Shown: positions 36,100 through 48,604 of the stretch, piece by piece | Position numbering within the stretch: position 1 is the stretch's first letter | Layout of the letters: every line of letters begins with the position of its first letter | From: Diorhabda sublineata | Lineage: Eukaryota; Arthropoda; Insecta; Coleoptera; Chrysomelidae | Reading direction: 5' to 3' | NCBI RefSeq assembly: GCF_026230105.1 | Contig: NC_079477.1 | Location: 11,289,001-11,353,000 of the forward strand | Length of the DNA stretch: 64,000 nucleotides | Notes under the pieces: generated by a model | The model's database searches: none | Told to the model about the DNA's origin: nothing | The model's input: the letters and a program-made list of their open reading frames with translations, nothing else | Program-made: the position numbers and the translations under genes

Positions 36100-36316
36100 G
36101 TGTCATGGATAAGAAGTAGGGATTTGCATATTCTCACGTCTAGTCGACATACTTTTTCCAGCGACCGGCGATTCGAGTCAGTGCACACTGACAGCTCCGG
36201 GGATTTTTGGGGTTTGAGGATACGTGGTGCACATGTCGCAGATACCGGACAATACGAGTGCCAAGTTAATACTGAACCAAAAATGAGTTTGGCTATATTT
36301 CTTACTGTATCACAAA
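36100..36316 (+). CDS. dpr-like: Dpr-type Ig protein, exon 2 of 5 seen (Ig1, C-terminal half)
   Basis: The acceptor TTTGTTTCAG|GTGTCATGG starts in phase 0 and the donor TCACAAA|GTAAGG leaves in phase 1. The exon encodes VSWIRSRDLHILTSSRHTFS (core Trp and the RDLHILT motif that defines Dpr Ig1), then DRRFESVHTD, the E-strand WGLRIRGAHVADTGQYECQV with the second Ig1 Cys, and TEPKMSLAIFLTVSQ ending the domain. The RDLHILT loop belongs to the face that contacts DIP partners in known Dpr-DIP complexes. It lies 499 bp downstream of the Helitron 5' end. Confidence 0.96.
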
Positions 36317-38796
36317 GTAAGGAAGAAATGCATTATAATATTTATGTTTTACAACAATTTCTAAAAGTTATTTCGTTGGATATCTACAATCTAACAATAA
36401 ATTTATTCAAATAAATTAAATTATGAACAGAATCAATCGAGGAGTAATTTTCAAGTTTGATACATTCACCTAGAATACATACAAGGGTACAAAAATTCGC
36501 ATAGAGCTAAAAACTAGTTTGAATGTTGTTCGCGTTTATCAGCAAAACTATAAGAATCATCACAGCCACACAGAAATTGTAGATCATATAATCATTTACA
36601 AATAATGTCTCCGTACTCAATAATATAATATTCACACATTTTCACGCAATCTGTGAGGTAGTGTACATATTTCAACGTATTTCCATTACGAACCTGCTTG
36701 AAATATTGATGAAAAAATATTGAGTTTAATGAAAGCGAGATATATGAAAAATATAGTTTGAAAAACTAAAAAACACATTTCTATAATCCTATTATTTTTC
36801 ATTGATTATTATTTTAATTTGATTTTATAAAGTATTTCAAACTTTTCAGTTTAATGTGCATTGAAAGCGCGTTTTCAATTTTCTTAAACTATTTACATTT
36901 GCCTTTTTAATATTTCACTTAATATAATGGCTGCGCTATTTATATACCTACATCTCGTCGAAACTTGTGTCGAACTTCACGGTGGTTCTAACCCTCTGTT
37001 GAACATCCTTGCCCCTAGTCCAAAGGATAATTACAAACAATCTCACAAACAAAATCTACATATAGGTGTAGCTAATATAAGCATGAAAAATAACTTCTGC
37101 TTCTCTGTCTTCTTGTTCTGGATGCAAGAGAATCTTCTTATTAACACACCTTTCCGTTTGTATCAGACAAATCTTTTCCTGTCAAGATTGGAGAATGTCT
37201 AGTTTTATCTCTTAGTACTTGCACGAAAACGAAACATGTTTATATACATATTTAACAATATATTACCTTAAAAATGCAAAAAAGATTTTGATGAGCAGAA
37301 GTGGTGGTTAGAGGCGGACAAGCTAATTGATTTTTTTATGAGTATATTCAAAAAAAAGGTATTTCTGTATCAAAGTAGGTAATATATAGAAAGAAGAAAA
37401 AGAATCTTGTTTTTGATAGCTTTTTATGCAGTAGAGGTTTTGCATATTATGAACTACCAATTTAATAAATTTTATCAACAACTAAGAATAAATAAATAAA
37501 TGGTTTTGGATATTTTTATCATTGTGCTAGTACTGGAAAACTTTGAGGATGTTTTGCTCCTCTCAAAGGGCATATATGTGATAGAAGTACTGCTGCTATT
37601 TATTCACAAAATTAGATTTCTCTACCAAAAATCGGTTTTAAAAATTAAGCTCATTGTATCGTGTAAACTATTTGCAATGTGGAGAAATACTCTAATTTTG
37701 TGTGCCGGGAATATGATTAAAAAGTCAATATTTTTTCAGATATTTAAAAAAACTATTCAAATATCTTTTAGTCATCGATACATTATCTACCATTACATCC
37801 TTTTTCATGAAATTCGCCAAATTCTTTCTATGACTAGTGTTATCTAAATTCTTATTGAACAGATGTTAACCTCAAAAATTTTCTGACGTTAATGAAAACC
37901 AACAAACCTTAATATGATACTCCTTGCTGTAAACCTCTATAGACATATGAATTCTGATTTCATTCTTCAACAAGAATGCATATATTGGGTGAGAGAATTT
38001 CTATAAACATGGGAGAAACCCGAAGTTTTATAGCTGTGTATTTTCGTTTATATTTCAAAATGAGCAATTTATTCTGTTGGTGCATTTCAAGTAGAAACGA
38101 TTTCTAGTACGTGTAAAACGAAATAGAGTGAGGATGATTTTAGATGAACATCAAAAAAAGTGATTGAGTAAAAGTTTGATGATATTTTGATGATATCTCA
38201 CAATTCTACAGGGTGTCTCAATATATATTGAATTGTCAGCTTCTTTATTACCAATTTTAGTGAAAAAATTATACATATTTCTGCATAATCCTCAACCCAT
38301 AGTACAACCATTAAGTATTACGTTTTCAGTCTTATATGGGGTCAAATTATTCCAGAACATCGTAATGGTTTTTAACTATGTATTCCGACCTGAGGAAAGT
38401 TTCGGTTTATATCAATTTAATACGTAACTTGGAAATTTGTTGGTGTATTGCCCAAATTTTCAGATGTTTCTCTGCTGTTGTGGAACCATCTGTGTACAAA
38501 CTTTTTCGGTAAGTGATCCTGTGGTAGTTTCCAGAATTGATTACTTTCTAAAATACGGTTCAACCTTCATGACAAAATTATTAATAGATAACTAAACAAA
38601 TAACGTGCTCATTTTTCAACCAAGTTGTAACCGAATTGGTACTATGACTCTTGACTGAAAAAATAACGAAGTAACTAAAAATGATAGTTAACATATTGAC
38701 CATCGATAAATCCCCCCCCCAAATATAGTAAAATTCATTTTTTGTGATTTTTATTTATATTTATTTATATTTTTTTTCCAAATTAGCCTTATAAGG
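36317..38796. other. Dpr intron sequence, no feature recognised
   Basis: AT-rich intron. Two longer + frames (36927-37202, 37500-37847) have no recognisable domain and are rich in Phe, Leu and Ile, as expected by chance in such DNA. An ACAGGGTGTCTC motif at 38213 resembles ends of small DNA elements. Confidence 0.45.
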
Positions 38797-41200
38797 TCAG
38801 AGGTTCTAAATAAGGCCAACACAAAAAAACACTTAAAACACTTTTGGTGTTTGTTTTATTTTACCTGTATTCTGAAATTAAAACAATATAATTTTGAATC
38901 GTGTAAAAAGAAAAACATTTAAAAATTTTGAATTATTTAAGTGTAACCATTGTAAAAGTCTCATCTTGTGAATAAAGTACATTTTGGGCAAATTCGTCTT
39001 TGTCTGATTTGGCAAGTCCTACGCATTCTTCGTGAACTGGTCCTCGTTACAAATAAAACAGTACCGATTATCCTTCTGGGAGACACCTTTCTTGTGAAGA
39101 CTTTGTTGATATCAGAAGGAACGTCAAACAAGTTAACCACTAGCTTTTGGGATCGTGATTTATGTACTTTTTTCTTCTTTGAACCCTTTTTGTTTTAATC
39201 TTGGGAGTGGACAACATTTCTATAAACTACGTATTTAGCTTGAATTTGGCGTATTCAAAGGTAATAGTTAATAAAGGTTCCATATCTTTGTCGTCTCATA
39301 AGCTTATGACATGAACCGAGTAATCTGAAGGGTCATCGCTTTGAGAGCTAAAATCTTGGTCTTTGGAAGAACGTTTAGGAGGTAACGTTTTGATCCTTTT
39401 AACTGAAGATTGAGTAATCGGTTCTGCAGAAGAACTTTTTTCACTTTTTGTAGATTTTTTTGGATTTTAAGAAGTGGTTGAGTCTTGTTCATTTTCATCA
39501 TTTCGGTTTTCAAGCTCGGTTAGGCATAAAGGTGCAAAAGACACTCTGGAATCATTAATGGATTGTATTGGTATATTCCCGTAGCTTTGAACCCTGACAT
39601 AATATTTCCAGGAATCATTGCCTTAAGCCGATACTTCAGAAAATATTTTCCTAAAGACTGTACGTCTTATCGAGCGTTCAGGATTGTTCATTCAGTAACG
39701 AAGAACCTTGTCATCACAAAAAGATTTGAGAACCGACTTGTCCATAGACTATAGCTCATGAGTTGTGTTACTTGCCAAACAAAACAAAGTAATGTCGTAC
39801 TTTTCAGCAGCTCAAACAATGTTCGCATCCAAATGAGATTTGACACCATCAAAAATCAATAAAGCATTTTTATCCCCTACTCGAAACTGTTGAAAATGTT
39901 CGATCCACTTCACAAAAACATCGTGTGTCATACTTCCTCTGGGTGGTTTCAGGAGGAAGATTTGCTTCCCATTCTGGTTTCAGCCTCTGTCCCTTAAATA
40001 AAATCATCGGTAGTTTGTTCTGACCTCTAGCATTGGCACATGATACGGTTGTCTCGTTTTCAGCGTGCTCAGGTGATACTATTGCACTCTCTTGGTCCCT
40101 TTCTTGGCAAAAACTTCCTGTTGGTGGTGCAGTGTCAAATGGCAGCCTTTTTCATCGATATTGTAAATGTTCTGAGCTTTACCAGAAACATCCAATTCCT
40201 CCATGACTGTTTTCAATTTGTCGAAGAAATCGGTGACACTCACTTTATTAAGTTTACTTGCTTTTGTGTTTACGCCTATCCACATCAGGGTCACAACTCA
40301 AAAAAGTTTCAACCACTTACGTCCAGCTTTTTGTTTCTTTGCGTTAAAAGTATGAAGAATATTATTTTCCTCCTAGTAAAACAACACATTTCTTAAGAAT
40401 TATCTTGCTTGTTATAGGCATTTCAACATCAGCCAACCGAGAGATTCTTGAGCAAAGTTCAGTTTCTTGATCAGATGATAAAATTGGATTTCTTCCTAAT
40501 TTTTTACTTTATATACTTGTCGTCAAATGGTTCTCCTTGGTATCCGAAATTCCCTTGAAGCCTGGTTGACAGATATTCCGTTTCCAACAGCATTCAAAGC
40601 CTGCTCCATTTGCTCTTCATTCCATTCAGCTCGCTCTTTCCCAACTGCATTTGATTCCATCTCGTCTGAAACATAGGAACAAAAATCGTTAGTTCAATGC
40701 AACTCAACATACTAATAGGCTTATATTTATAAATTGTGTAAGAGTCTACGGAATCATAAAGCTTAAAGCGCAGCCAAAAAGGTTAAAACATGTAATAAAT
40801 CACTTCCCTAATAAGGCCAGGTGCAGGCCTTATTGGGGCACCCTTGTTTACCAATAGAATTTGCTTCAGTTACTTCAGTTTTTTTAAAAAATGCTTACCA
40901 TGATCTTTGATACAGTTCGCGCTGAACTCAAAAATGTATCGCACTTAGGAGTTTTGATGGATAAATTCATGTTAATCCGTAAAATGCGACTTACCTGAAA
41001 TTATAACATCCAGTGTTGTTCAGATGCAATGTGTAACTAACAGTGGTACGTCTAGCGTACGAACTTGAAACTACAAGGACATCATCATCACCGATAATCC
41101 ACTCACAGGTGGTGTGCTCATCTGCCTAGTGTGAGTATTTTTATAAACATAAGCTATTGGCCTTATTAGGGCCATGGTCTTATTTGGGTCACCTACGTTA
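38797..41200 (-). mobile_element. pogo/Tigger-like DNA transposon, approximate limits
   Basis: A transposase remnant on the minus strand is flanked by imperfect inverted sequences. The left side reads CAGAGGTTCTAAATAAGGCC (38798-38817). The right side, reverse-complemented, reads GTAGGTGACCCAAATAAGAC (ending near 41196). Further AATAAGGCC blocks lie subterminally at 40810-40840 and 41160. The CAG-type left end is usual for pogo elements. The limits are approximate, and a TA target duplication is not clearly preserved. The element lies in a Dpr intron, antisense to the gene. Confidence 0.65.
39200..40665 (-). pseudogene. pogo/Tigger transposase remnant
   Basis: From the minus-strand start near 40663 the translation reads MESNAVGKERAEWNEEQMEQ, ALNAVGNGISVNQASREFRI and PRRTI (a pipsqueak/CENP-B-like helix-turn-helix), then after broken frames the 71-residue frame 40079-40294 with FFDKLKTVMEELDV and AQNIYNIDEKGCHL (the D of the catalytic triad, normally IYN.DE.G), then AKKGTKRV. 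Next come NALLIFDGVKSHLDANIV (second Asp, ...L..DG..SH) and AEKYDITLFCLASNTTHEL (the usual LP.H.TH..QP.D region, degraded) followed by SMDKSV. The C-terminal tail is Lys-rich. Multiple stops and frameshifts make it inactive. Confidence 0.88.
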
Positions 41201-41929
41201 TCTATTACTGATAAATGCGAAGAAAATCAATTTGGGTGTAAATATTAATGTACTAGGAGAACAATTTCTTATTTCCATCATTAGTACTTTATAATAGCTT
41301 TGACGGTATGTGCTACTTCTATATTAAAGCTTTTTCCTACTGATTGGATGAAAACTATTAGTCCGTTAGTTTTTTAAACATAAAAACAATGTGATTTATC
41401 AGTTTATTCGAAATTAAAATTATCGCGTGATAATTTAAAGTCATGAACTTAATATTTGTCACTATTTTTAACGAACAACATCCAAAGAAAAATTCGTACT
41501 TTACCTCCACTGAGATAATTAAAGTCTCTTCGGAATTACTCAAACAGGTCTCTGGAGTCTGACTTGCTAACATCAAATGAATTATTCAATTGGGTTGTCT
41601 AAACTGCTGAAATTCCGTTGTTTATTTTAATAATCAGGTTATTTAACTTACTTGAGTAAACTTCACGGTTTTAAAAATGGAAGAGCACCACGAAAATTAT
41701 CTACTAGTCCAATGGAAATTAAACTGTTGATTTATGTCAGTCAGTTGAGTGATTATGTAAAAATGTCTTATGAAACAGTTCACATTTGTTTTTAAATTTG
41801 TCACAAGGATAACATTTCCAAACGCTATTTTATACATACAATAATAACGTGTCCCAATTTAGAAATATTCTACTACTATTCAACATTTTTAGTATGGTCC
41901 TCAAAACTTCTCAAGTACTCATATGTAAA

Positions 41930-42340
41930 AAGATTCAAAGACGAAGAGGCGAAATAGATAGGTGCATCAATTTGTTGAAACTATTGTTTTTGTCAGAAAT
42001 CCAAATATCATACGTAGTTGTTAGTTAGAACGTCCAGTCTTGTAGGCGTTCCGACGTGTCAGACCTAATCTAAAGCTTTCTAGAAGTCCATGTCATCGAT
42101 CAATTGCTCGAGTTACAATAGTGCGAATAATGTTGATGGCACTGAGTGTTCGGGCCTGAATTCGAATTAGAAATTGTACTGTGTCTCAGATGTAGTACTT
42201 CATCCAAGCTTAAGTTACTTTAACTAGGACGTTGTTGATTGATATGGTGCAGTAATTTTCAGGTTTCGTAATGTCTTTCCGGGTTTGAGATTGAGAATCA
42301 TTTTGGCTGATTTCCAACATCGTGAAAAGTATGAGAATGA
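41930..42340 (-). pseudogene. Jockey-like LINE RT N-terminal palm fragment
   Basis: Minus-strand frames give SHTFHDVGNQP and ISNPERHYET (the WK.A.V..I.KPGK region, degraded), then IRIQARTLSAIN matching the QFGFR..HST block, and AIDDMDFXKALD (X is a stop), matching motif A (LD.SKAFD). The spacing is right for a LINE reverse transcriptase just upstream of the catalytic FADD, which is not present. It is heavily mutated. It lies in a Dpr intron on the antisense strand. Confidence 0.55.
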
Positions 42341-44690
42341 GAGTTTGCAAGAGAAAGGGACTAGTTGGGGTATTTTTATTTATTTATTTTATATATTTGG
42401 GAAGTAGGATTAATTTAGTTCTGAATATGGATTGTAACTGAAAAGGGACTAATGCATAAAAAATTTTCCTCTGCAAGGTTGAGTCTGTGATTCTTTTCAG
42501 GGAAGGTTTCTTTTGGTGTGTCCGTCTACCAATTCTTAGCACTATACATAGTTTCTTCATAGGTCAATTATCTGAATAAATATCATTGTATTCAAATCAA
42601 GGAGAATCTAAACAAACTGTTACCCAACCGAATACTTTTTTCAATTTTTGTGCTGTGATTTATTTACGCAGTCACAGCAACACACAATGTTATATAGAAT
42701 CTGTATGTAAATACAGGTCATGTACGATGAAATTCGACAAGGATTTAATTATTAGTCAAATTATGAACGAGCTACGATTTGACTAGAGTAATGATTATGT
42801 TGCAGATTTGACTCGAACGAGGATTATTACAAATTGAATTAATTTTCAGAATAATATGTTGGTATGCTTAATGAGAGAATTTGTTTGTTATGAGAAAACT
42901 AATATGTATATTCGAATTTGTGTTAATTAATCATAACAACAAGTGAAGAAAGTGATAAAATTTGATAACGGTTTTCCGATAAAATAAAATCAGAAGTAAA
43001 ATTATCGAATTTCGTCTTATTATTTCAAATGAAACTACATTCTATAGAAACATAACTGTGAAAATATGAAACAAAATGATTATCATTTTTAATAGTGTTT
43101 CTGTCTCTCTAATCACATAGTTCATAAAATAAAATAACGATTCTCTTCCACGAAGTGATTAATTGAACTTCGTGAAAATTTCCTTAGTAAGAATAAACCA
43201 GTGACGTTTCAGAATTCCAGAGATTCATTGTCTCGTTTTAAGAAAAAGGACTAATGATGATTTTTTCTACAGTTTCCCAGCAAGAAGTGGCATATCAAAC
43301 GAGTAAACAAAAAAAAATTAAAAGCCGCACGCAATAATATATCAGTGTCAAAGAAAGGGCGTTCAAGTGGAAAATAATATTTGTACGTAATATTCATCAG
43401 AGTTTTTTTTTGTTTGGGTTTTATTGCGCGTTTTCACGAGGTATTTTTAGATTACTTCCATTATGTTTTACATAAAAGAGGTGGTTGTTAATTAGTCCCT
43501 TAATATTTTCCTTGTATACAAAGCGAAATTTATTTTTAATAAACCTTCTAATTGAGGATTTCCAAAATCTCGGAGTCACAAAATAGGTTTAAATTAAACT
43601 GGTTAACATGGGCTTTGTTGTCTTTGATTTTGGATATATCAATAGTCTTAATTTATGAAACTATCAATGATTTTTAGTATTTGCTTTTGAGCATAAAAAA
43701 AGATGAAATAAATGACGGATATTTTTGTTTTGATTAAAAAAATTAGGATATAACTGAATAGAGAAGAGAGTGCTGAAACATATGCTGTATTTCAATAAAA
43801 CGCTTTTTATTAACTTTTATTTCACAATTTTTCCGGCTGTCACCAGTTTTCATCTGAAGATTCTATCCACGCATTTTTTCCCATCACTCTTAAATCTCTT
43901 AAACTCCCATTGTTCCTCACTATAATTTCCTAAATTTCACAGGGTGTTCCAGGACTTAATGCAAAAAAAATTCGAGAGGGAGTAGATGACATGAAAATAA
44001 TGCTGTGACATAGAAAAACTTTTTTCATAAGACCCCTCGTTTTTGAGTTATAGGCCTTTAAAGTTGCGAAATCAGTATTTAAATTTAAGTATATTTTCTA
44101 AATACTCTTTGTTTAACGTGATAAAATTTATGGATGTCGAACATTGAGTTACTTACATAAGTGAAAAATTGAAATGTAGAATAATTTAGTTGGTTTGCCT
44201 AATTATCAGATAAAATTTAAAAAAGCTATAACGTATGTTCCAAGTGGGCATTTTGCACTTCTCCACACTTCCGGAATCTACGGAGGATATTTCTTTGAAA
44301 TTGGAAGACATTTTTTTATATCACCACATTTTTTCCACTAATCATATTTCTCTCTACTCACTCCCAAATTTTTTGCAGATATAGTATACATTTATATTCT
44401 ACAATTTCTTCCTAATTCTATGTCTTATGATTTTCTAAAAAATTTTCGACCGCCAAACACTTACTCAACATAGTCATCACTCTAATAAAAACTTGATATT
44501 TAGTGGTAGAAATATGATTTTATCTCTGCGTACAAACGGCTGTCTAATTACATTGGTTGAATAATTACTTATATACTACAAAACTAATATAACTTTTCTA
44601 AACTCTTCTTGGATTTTTTGCAAAGTTATTTACATATTGCTCAGCCGCACTTTAAACTTCTTTTACAACGGTCAATTAAAAGGTGGGTTG

Positions 44691-44731
<41 letters not shown>

Positions 44732-45280
44732 TTATCGCGTTTTTTATAATGTTACCTTCGGTTAATAATTTGTGTTTTCCCATTCGTAAAACATCAATAG
44801 TTCTAATCCTTGTTTGGATAAATTGAGATTACGTATTAAATTACTGAGTTTCTTTTGAGAAAATTACATGTAGCACTCTCATATTCACTTCTATTGATAG
44901 ACTGTACTGATTCCTGTGAATTTGGCACTCTAACTATTTCTTAGGCCGTGCAAATTACTTTTGAAACTTACTAGGTCGAGGTGAATTTTCAATGTGTAGA
45001 ATAGTACATTGCCTAGTATGTGAATAAGGACGTTTTCACGTTTGATTTCGTTTAAAATGTTCTGTATCTACCAAACGAAATGAAATACAGGACGTTCTCG
45101 TTATTTCCACAACAATTTTAATGGATAACGAATAATAATTTTGATTCGTATGGAATTTCTTAACAAAATAAAAATTTGTTTTGTCCAAGATCTTATCTTA
45201 TCTTCTTTGTTATAAGAATTAAAATGATTTTTTTTATAATTGTAATATGTTAATACGATTGGTGAAAAAAACTAAGTTGA
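42341..45280. other. Dpr intron sequence; TE-end motif and microsatellite
   Basis: No coding domain was seen. At 43940 ACAGGGTGTTCCAGGACTTA begins a segment that looks like the terminus of a DNA element family; the same ACAGGGTGT start appears elsewhere in the window. An uninterrupted (TA)n tract of about 36 bp lies at 44694-44729. Confidence 0.45.
44694..44729. repeat. (TA)n microsatellite
   Basis: About 18 uninterrupted TA units within the second Dpr intron. Confidence 0.95.
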
Positions 45281-45289
45281 ATTCTAGGG

Positions 45290-45860
45290 GAAAGGCAATG
45301 ACAAAAGAAGGACTAGTTGAGGAATTGGAAATATATAATGCGATAAGCAAAGTGATGAATTCTATTATTTAATATTGCAGTGGAAGGCATGATAAGGGCA
45401 TGTACTATATATGGTAATATCATTAATAAATCAAAACAAATAATAGCATATGCTGATAAAATGGATCACAAAAATTCTCAAAACACATTGGAATTGTAAG
45501 GGAAGTTTAAAAGTAATTAACATCTTTAAATACTGAGGAACAATGATAAGCCATGAAAATGATACAAAGAATAGTAGCATAGTAAGAGAATAGGCCAGAC
45601 AACTGAATTAAAAGTCTATAAGACCACGACAGTGAAAGTTGGGAATATTTAGTATGAGGAATTAAAGATTACGATTATTGGACATATTGAAAGAATTAAT
45701 AAACGACAGGGGATAAAGAAACTTACAGAACGAAAAAAGAATACCAGGAATACCAATGAACAGATAGGAAAATCATTGTATGCATGCAAAGTCTAGTAGT
45801 GGTACGTGATTGGAACAAACAGACGCAGAACAGAAAGAAAAAGAGAACAATAGTCGACGC
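45290..45860 (+). pseudogene. LINE RT C-terminal remnant (craniofacial-development-protein-like ORF type)
   Basis: Shifting + frames give LFNIAVEGMIRA, IINKSKQIIAYADKMD (normally ..SKQI.AYADD.D, motif C with the second Asp lost to Lys), IGHIERIN and RQGIKKLTERK, then NRRRTERKRE. The AYADD region, the (L)GHI.RM block and the final NRRRW-like tail occur in this order in a widespread insect non-LTR ORF2 that automated pipelines often misname as a craniofacial development protein. Stops are frequent and it is dead. It lies in the second Dpr intron, sense orientation, about 250 bp before the next exon. Confidence 0.75.
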
Positions 45861-46108
45861 TGTAAAAACGTAACAATTTTAAATAAAATATATCTATTGT
45901 TAGGAGCAAGCTCGTGAATTGAATTCTTAGGTATTATAGAAGGCGGTTTATTACAGTATTTCTTTTAAATAATTTTAAGGAAAGTTTATTCATTTATTCC
46001 TTGTACAAAAAAACCTACTATGCAAATCGAATGAACACTTTCTAATTTCACCTCATTTCTCAGTTTTTGTCTCTATTTCCAAATTCATCACGATTTATTC
46101 TCTTTCAG

Positions 46109-46341
46109 ATGCAGATGATCACAATTCTCTTGAAGAAGAGACCAGTTCCAGTTCCAAATGGATCAGCCAAGCTTTGATAAAAGGTCCCAGTATAGTATAT
46201 GTACAAATTGGTTCTCCGGTTACATTACAATGTGAAATATCTCCTTTATCTCTTCAGTCTGGTATACACAGATTATTTTTCACAAGTAATATGAAACCTG
46301 TAGTACGATGGTTGCATAACGGTGAAGAACTCTCGTTTGAG
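46109..46341 (+). CDS. dpr-like: Dpr-type Ig protein, exon 3 of 5 seen (Ig2, first half)
   Basis: The acceptor TTCTCTTTCAG|ATGCAG takes up phase 1 from the previous exon, and the donor TTTGAG|GTAAAT ends in phase 0. The exon encodes an acidic/Ser-rich hinge (DDHNSLEEETSSSS), then Ig2 strands A to C: IKGPSIVYVQIGSPVTLQCE (first Ig2 Cys), a loop longer than I expect, with SGIHRLFFTSN, and VVRWLHNGEELSFE with the core Trp. Dpr Ig2 domains usually show G..(I/V)Y...GS...L.C followed by (F/V).W.H, which fits. Confidence 0.93.
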
Positions 46342-48183
46342 GTAAATCATATGTATATATTTCTGTTCTTATATTGCAACTATTGAATTTGCTCAATTTT
46401 TATAGTCGTTTAAATTATCAACTTTGCCAAAAAACAGCTAAGATTAGTACTAAGGATAGTGGAATCAGTCAAAGGAAATGAGCAGTGTGGATACTTTGGT
46501 ATCAGCAGTGTAGCATATCCATCCGTTTTAGGTCGAAAGAAATTATTAATAACTTATCGCCGTTGACTGAGTTGGACTGGCCAACGACATTTTCAAAGAA
46601 ATGTGAATAATACCACCAATTCCAAACCCACACAAAATATTCACTTGAGACCATTGAGAACTTTTGGATCTAACGTAGATTTGTACAATTCCAATTTTGT
46701 TTGTTAATATGCCCATTTATCCACAAATAGCTGTACACGCTAGGGAAAATTATTGGCTTTATCCAATCGCTCCAGAAACCGTTGGATTAAGCCAATGACC
46801 ATCTTCAGCTCCCAAGTGAGTTGAATTTCTTACAGCTGCAGACTGAACTAACAGCTCAAAATTCACAAAGTTATGGTTTGCCCTTGTGAGACCGCTAAAT
46901 AGTCTAATCACTCTTGTTGACAGCGACGATGGATTTAGCGTTTTATTGACCTTCAGGTGTAGTTTTATCATCTATTTAACCAGTAAGCTCAGATGTATCT
47001 ATTACATTACGATTATTTAGGTGAAATGAACGTTACTTGAACAGAATACCTATTTTAGTGAGACCATTATTGTTTTAATATTATTGAACGCTATATTAAT
47101 CCACGGGTCAATAGATGAGTGCCAATTAACTAAATCTAGCTAAAAAAACTCGGCCGTTATCAACTATCCAATAGTAGGAGTCCATATTCCAAAATCTTTT
47201 TATTAAAAAATAACATAAAATCTAAACCTGTTCACGATCTGTTGAAGGTTGTTCAGGGACACTGATTCAAAGTATTATAATTTAGTGCAATTTTTTGAAA
47301 TTCAATAGAATAGAGTTTTGTGGACCTATGCTTGTGGATGACATGACTAAACCTTCAACTGGACTTATTTTGAAATACAGCTGAAGAAACTTGTACACAT
47401 TACCTATGAAGGCAATACCTTTTAACAACTTTCATATCAAATCAACTAATAAAATATTTGTTTGGATCTAGAGATCTATTGCATAATTTTATTAAATTTT
47501 ATCGCAAATCAATATATCTTGAATAAAGATTTTATTAGAATAATTAATTATCACGAAATATTTAATACAAGTCTTCCGTATTCCTTTTTATGTATAAAGC
47601 TTCAATATAACTTAGACTCAGTTATCAGGATTCCAAAGGGAATAATACATCTAGTTTTCAAAGTGAACTACTCAGATTACCCATGCCGCAGATTATTTCA
47701 TGCAATATGCACTTGCTTCTAGATATATTTATATTTCTTATCCAATTTATTTTTTCATTTGAGGATTATAATTTCACCTACAAAAGTAATCCCCTATTCC
47801 ACAGATATACCTTTAATCTAAACTAATAGATTCAGAGAAATACGAATTTTATACGAGGGAATTTGTAAACGATCTTTATTCTTGACGTAAAATATTACAT
47901 GTATTGTATTTCAATTCAAACACACAAATTGTACCTAGTACTCGCTCAAATTATTGATAGTAAATGACAACAAATTTGTTATTATAATAAAATAGTGCTG
48001 ACACAACATTACGACATAAATCAAAGTAAACATATTTTTACAAACGTAGAAAGAAATGTGACTTTACTAATGCAAATGGGGTTGTCCAAACATAAAATTT
48101 TAACGTAATAACGTTATATGACCCTCGTAAATTCAGTTCTCAGTAATTTTTTTAAATTCGATTTCGTTTGCTTCTATTTTTAG
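46342..48183. other. Dpr intron; unassigned old coding-like repeat at 46440-46980
   Basis: On the minus strand about 46440-46980 there are medium-length frames including a 70-residue one (46759-46971). I could not match them to any domain. A 15-bp stem hairpin, ATTGGCTTTATCCAA paired with TTGGATTAAGCCAAT, lies at 46752-46797. The rest is plain AT-rich intron. Confidence 0.45.
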
Positions 48184-48346
48184 TTCACAAAGGATAATAT
48201 TACAGTCGAGACTGAATATAGGGATAAAGATCAAAGAATATTCAGCAGAATCCGTCTTTCTTCGGTGTCATTGGGAGATGGCGGACAATATACGTGTATG
48301 CAACCATCTGTAAAACCAGACAGTGTAAAGCTGATTGTGGTGGAAG
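48184..48346 (+). CDS. dpr-like: Dpr-type Ig protein, exon 4 of 5 seen (Ig2, second half)
   Basis: The acceptor CTATTTTTAG|TTCACA is in phase 0 and the donor GAAG|GTACAG leaves in phase 1. The encoded segment runs ITVETEYRDKDQRIFSRIRL, then SSVSLGDGGQYTCMQPSV with the second Ig2 Cys in the D.G.YTC motif, and DSVKLIVVEG ending the domain. It completes Ig2; no third Ig domain follows, which separates Dpr from the three-Ig DIP family. The intron after it is only 129 bp. Confidence 0.95.
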
Positions 48347-48475
48347 GTACAGTATAAAGTTATATATTACGTGAAGGTTTCAAATATTCACAAGAATATT
48401 ACTGTGATTGACAGGAAAGATATTTTTGAAACTTTGTCTTCCATTTATATATTCGTCATATGATTTTTTTTTCAG

Positions 48476-48588
48476 CTGAACATTCCGAAGCAATGCAAAG
48501 AGATTCTCCATTCTACTCATCTGGTATTCCATTGAGGAATCGGAAATATTTCATGCTTTATTTATTATTTCTTTTTACATTTGTCTAA
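48476..48588 (+). CDS. dpr-like: Dpr-type Ig protein, last coding exon with hydrophobic C-terminal tail
   Basis: The acceptor TTTTTTTTCAG|CTGAAC is in phase 1 and the stop TAA is at 48586-48588. The exon encodes AEHSEAMQRDSPFYSSGIPL, a short basic stretch RNRK, and a 14-residue hydrophobic end YFMLYLLFLFTFV. A C-terminal hydrophobic tail with no cytoplasmic domain is what a GPI-anchor signal looks like, with small residues SSG a possible cleavage site; a very short transmembrane tail is the alternative. GEHSEAMQ-like sequence after Ig2 is usual in the Dpr family. The five exons together encode 289 residues. Confidence 0.92.
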
Positions 48589-48604
48589 TTTAGGAAAATC
48601 TGCT

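Noticed and set aside
37500..37847. 115-residue + strand open frame
   Set aside because: Its Ile/Leu/Phe-rich composition is as expected from AT-rich intron DNA, with no motif, and it lies within a Dpr intron.
46759..46971. 70-residue minus frame and neighbouring broken frames
   Set aside because: They look coding-like but I could match no domain. Kept only as an unassigned note within the intron entry.
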